Notes under the pieces: model-generated
What the model saw: the letters and a program-made list of their open reading frames with translations, nothing else
The model's database searches: none
Told to the model about the DNA's origin: nothing
Position numbers and translations under genes: made by a program
DNA from: Ramlibacter agri
GTDB lineage: Bacteria; Pseudomonadota; Gammaproteobacteria; Burkholderiales; Burkholderiaceae_C
Direction of reading: 5' to 3'
DNA: 64,000 nucleotides
Assembly: GCF_012927085.1 (NCBI RefSeq)
Contig: NZ_JABBFX010000002.1
Coordinates: forward strand, 1,054,001 to 1,118,000
Part shown: positions 62,474 to 64,000 of the stretch, one piece after another
How positions within the stretch are numbered: position 1 is the stretch's first letter
How the letters are laid out: each line of letters opens with the position of its first letter

Positions 62474-63457
62474 TCAGGGCGCGTGCAGCCAGTGCACGCT
62501 GAACAGGCGTTCGGGATCGGTCCACACCGGGCCCGGGCGGAAGCCGGCGCGGCGCGCCAGCTCGCGCAGGCCGTCGATGGTGAACTTGTAGGAGTTCTCG
62601 GTGTGCAGGCTCTCGCCCTCGTCGAACTCGAAGCGCTCGCCGCAGACCGTGGCGGCCTGGCGCACGCGGCTGACCAGGTGCATCTCGATGCGTTGCTGCG
62701 GCGCGTTGTAGAAGGCGTAGTGCGCGAACTGGTCGAGGTCGAAGCTGGCCCCGAGCTCGCGGTTGGCGCGCGCCAGCAGGTTCAGGTTGAAGGCCGCCGT
62801 CACGCCCTGCGCGTCGTTGTAGGCGGCGTGCAATACGCCCGGATCCTTCACCAGGTCCGCGCCCAGCAGCAGCGCGCCGCCGCGCAGCACTTCGGCCGCG
62901 CCCTGCAGGAAGGCCAGCGCCTCTTCGGGCGTGAAGTTGCCCAGCGTCGAACCGGGGAAGAAACCGATGCGCCGGCCCGTCGTCGAGGCGGGCAGTGCCA
63001 GCCCCTGCGTGTAGTCGGCCACCACCGGCTGCACGTCGAGCTTCGGGAATTCGGCGCGCAGCAGCACGGCGGCCTCGGCCAGGTGCTCGCCCGAGATGTC
63101 GATGGGCAGGTAGCGCGCCGGCGCCTCGAAGGCCTGCAGCAGCAGCCGCACCTTGCGCAGCGAGCCGGCGCCGAACTCCACGATCTCCGCCCGCGGGCCG
63201 GCCAGCCGCGCGATCTCCGGCACGCACTGCTGCAGGATGCGCAACTCGGTGCGCGTCGGGTAGTACTCCGGCAACTCGCAGATGCGGTCGAACAGGTGCG
63301 AGCCGGTCGCGTCGTAGAAGTACTTGGGCGAAATCGTGCGGGGCCGGTGCGCCAGCGCACCCGCCAGGTCGCGGCCGAAGGCCGTGTCGGCGGCGCGGCG
63401 CAGCGTGGGCGCGACCGGCGCTTCGCCGGTGCGTTGGACGAACGAGGAGATCAGCAT
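62474..63457 (-). CDS. egtD: L-histidine N-alpha-methyltransferase
   Basis: A 327-residue SAM-dependent enzyme that trimethylates histidine to hercynine. It has [27 protein letters not shown], the SAM loop [10 protein letters not shown] and PIDISGEHL. Hercynine is the precursor for both ergothioneine (with EgtB) and selenoneine (with SenA), so this gene serves both pathways in the window. The ATG at 63457 overlaps the egtB stop by seven bases. Confidence 0.93.
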   Translation of the reverse strand: [327 protein letters not shown]

Positions 63458-64000
63458 GCAGCGTCCCTGGCCAGGCGCAGGCCCGTGAATTGCCAGCGCG
63501 CGGCCGGCGGGAAGAAATTGCGGTAGGTCGCGCGGGCATGGCCCGGCGGCGTCGCCACGCTGCCACCGCGCAGCACGAGCTGGCCCACCATGAACTTGCC
63601 GTTGTATTCGGCGACGGCGCCGCTCCAGGGCTGGAAGCCCGGGTACGGGTCGTAGGAAGAGCGCGTCCACTGCCACACGTGGCCGGTCGCCTGGCGCATG
63701 CCGGGCAGCGCGCTGGCCGCTTCCCACTCGGCTTCGGTGGGCAGGCGGGCGCCGGCCCATTGCGCATAGGCGGCGGCCTCGTAGAAGCTCAGTTGCGCCA
63801 CCGGCGCGGCCGGGTCGAGCGGCCGCACGCCATGCAGGCCGTACACCTGCCAGTGCGGCGCCGGCGCGCGCGGGTCGTCCGGCGCGAGCCAGTAGACCGG
63901 GTGCTGCCAGCCCTGCGCCTGCACCTGCGCCCAGCCATCGGACAGCCACAGGCCCGGCTGCCGGTAACCGCCATCGGCGATGAACTCCGCGTACTCGCCG
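63451..64000 (-). CDS. egtB: ergothioneine sulfoxide synthase EgtB (N-terminus beyond window)
   Basis: The last 182 codons of an EgtB-type enzyme; the N-terminal DinB domain with the iron histidines lies outside the window. The visible formylglycine-enzyme-like domain has ADGGYRQPGLWLSDGW, RLPTEAEWE, VWQWTRSSYDPYPGF, VLRGGSVATP and YRNFFPPAARWQFTGLRLAR. EgtB joins hercynine to a thiol donor, using O2 to form a sulfoxide. Direct coupling to egtD distinguishes it from senA at 32391. Confidence 0.88.
   Translation of the reverse strand, partial: GEYAEFIADGGYRQPGLWLSDGWAQVQAQGWQHPVYWLAPDDPRAPAPHWQVYGLHGVRPLDPAAPVAQLSFYEAAAYAQWAGARLPTEAEWEAASALPGMRQATGHVWQWTRSSYDPYPGFQPWSGAVAEYNGKFMVGQLVLRGGSVATPPGHARATYRNFFPPAARWQFTGLRLARDAAC

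Overview
The window is GC-rich (roughly two thirds G+C by eye), densely coded, and looks like a Burkholderiales chromosome, most probably Comamonadaceae (Variovorax/Ramlibacter-like). Reasons: five orphan Bug-type (TctC) solute receptors, the gene order orn / M48 protease / phhB / rsgA / trxC / cobD-like / Nudix / rplS-trmD-rimM-rpsP, and the co-occurrence of selenoneine and ergothioneine genes. No rRNA, tRNA, IS element, prophage or CRISPR array was seen, and no gene-free stretch exceeds 300 bases. Most long antisense open frames are GC-driven shadows of real genes.

Region 1 (1-31.9 kb) is an accessory catabolic island. It holds two TauD/TfdA-type oxygenases with a LysR regulator, five Bug receptors, a taurine/sulfonate-type ABC transporter, an MmgE/PrpD protein, a class II aldolase, a glutathione-reductase-like flavoprotein, two cytoplasmic BisC/DMSO-reductase-like molybdoenzymes, two family III CoA-transferases, a crotonase, a 3-mercaptopropionate/cysteine-type thiol dioxygenase, a cysteine version of glycine-reductase protein B, a PaaK-like CoA ligase and an IclR regulator. 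It ends with soeABC (cytoplasmic sulfite dehydrogenase) divergent from a YeiE-like LysR gene. Eight promoter regions between 3.9 and 24.9 kb carry the same 38-bp dyad (GTTCC-N7-GGAA-N6-TTCC-N7-GGAAC), next to well-formed -35/-10 elements. I read them as one regulon, with the IclR protein at 20338 as the nearest candidate regulator. The gene content suggests import and breakdown of an organosulfur acid to sulfite and then sulfate; the substrate cannot be read from sequence.

Region 2 (31.9-35.7 kb) holds a nitrate-reductase-associated-type protein and the selenoneine genes senA, senB and senC(selD). The hercynine-making egtD and an edge-truncated egtB lie at the far right end (62.5-64 kb), so the window encodes both the selenium and the sulfur thiolhistidine routes.

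Region 3 (35.6-56 kb) is mostly housekeeping: chemoreceptor, glgC, Bcr-type efflux pump, hybrid histidine kinase, DEAD-box helicase, orn, M48 protease, phhB, rsgA, trxC, cobD-like, Nudix, and the rpsP-rimM-trmD-rplS operon, which is interrupted by an acyltransferase gene. It closes with a GNAT enzyme, a TM2 protein and a large SdiA-regulated-type lipoprotein.

Region 4 (56-64 kb) has a secreted propeller-like protein, a Pit phosphate transporter with its DUF47 partner, a DMT protein, a pseudouridine synthase, an SDR, a 2OG-Fe oxygenase, a bacteriohemerythrin behind an FNR-like box, DUF427, egtD and egtB.
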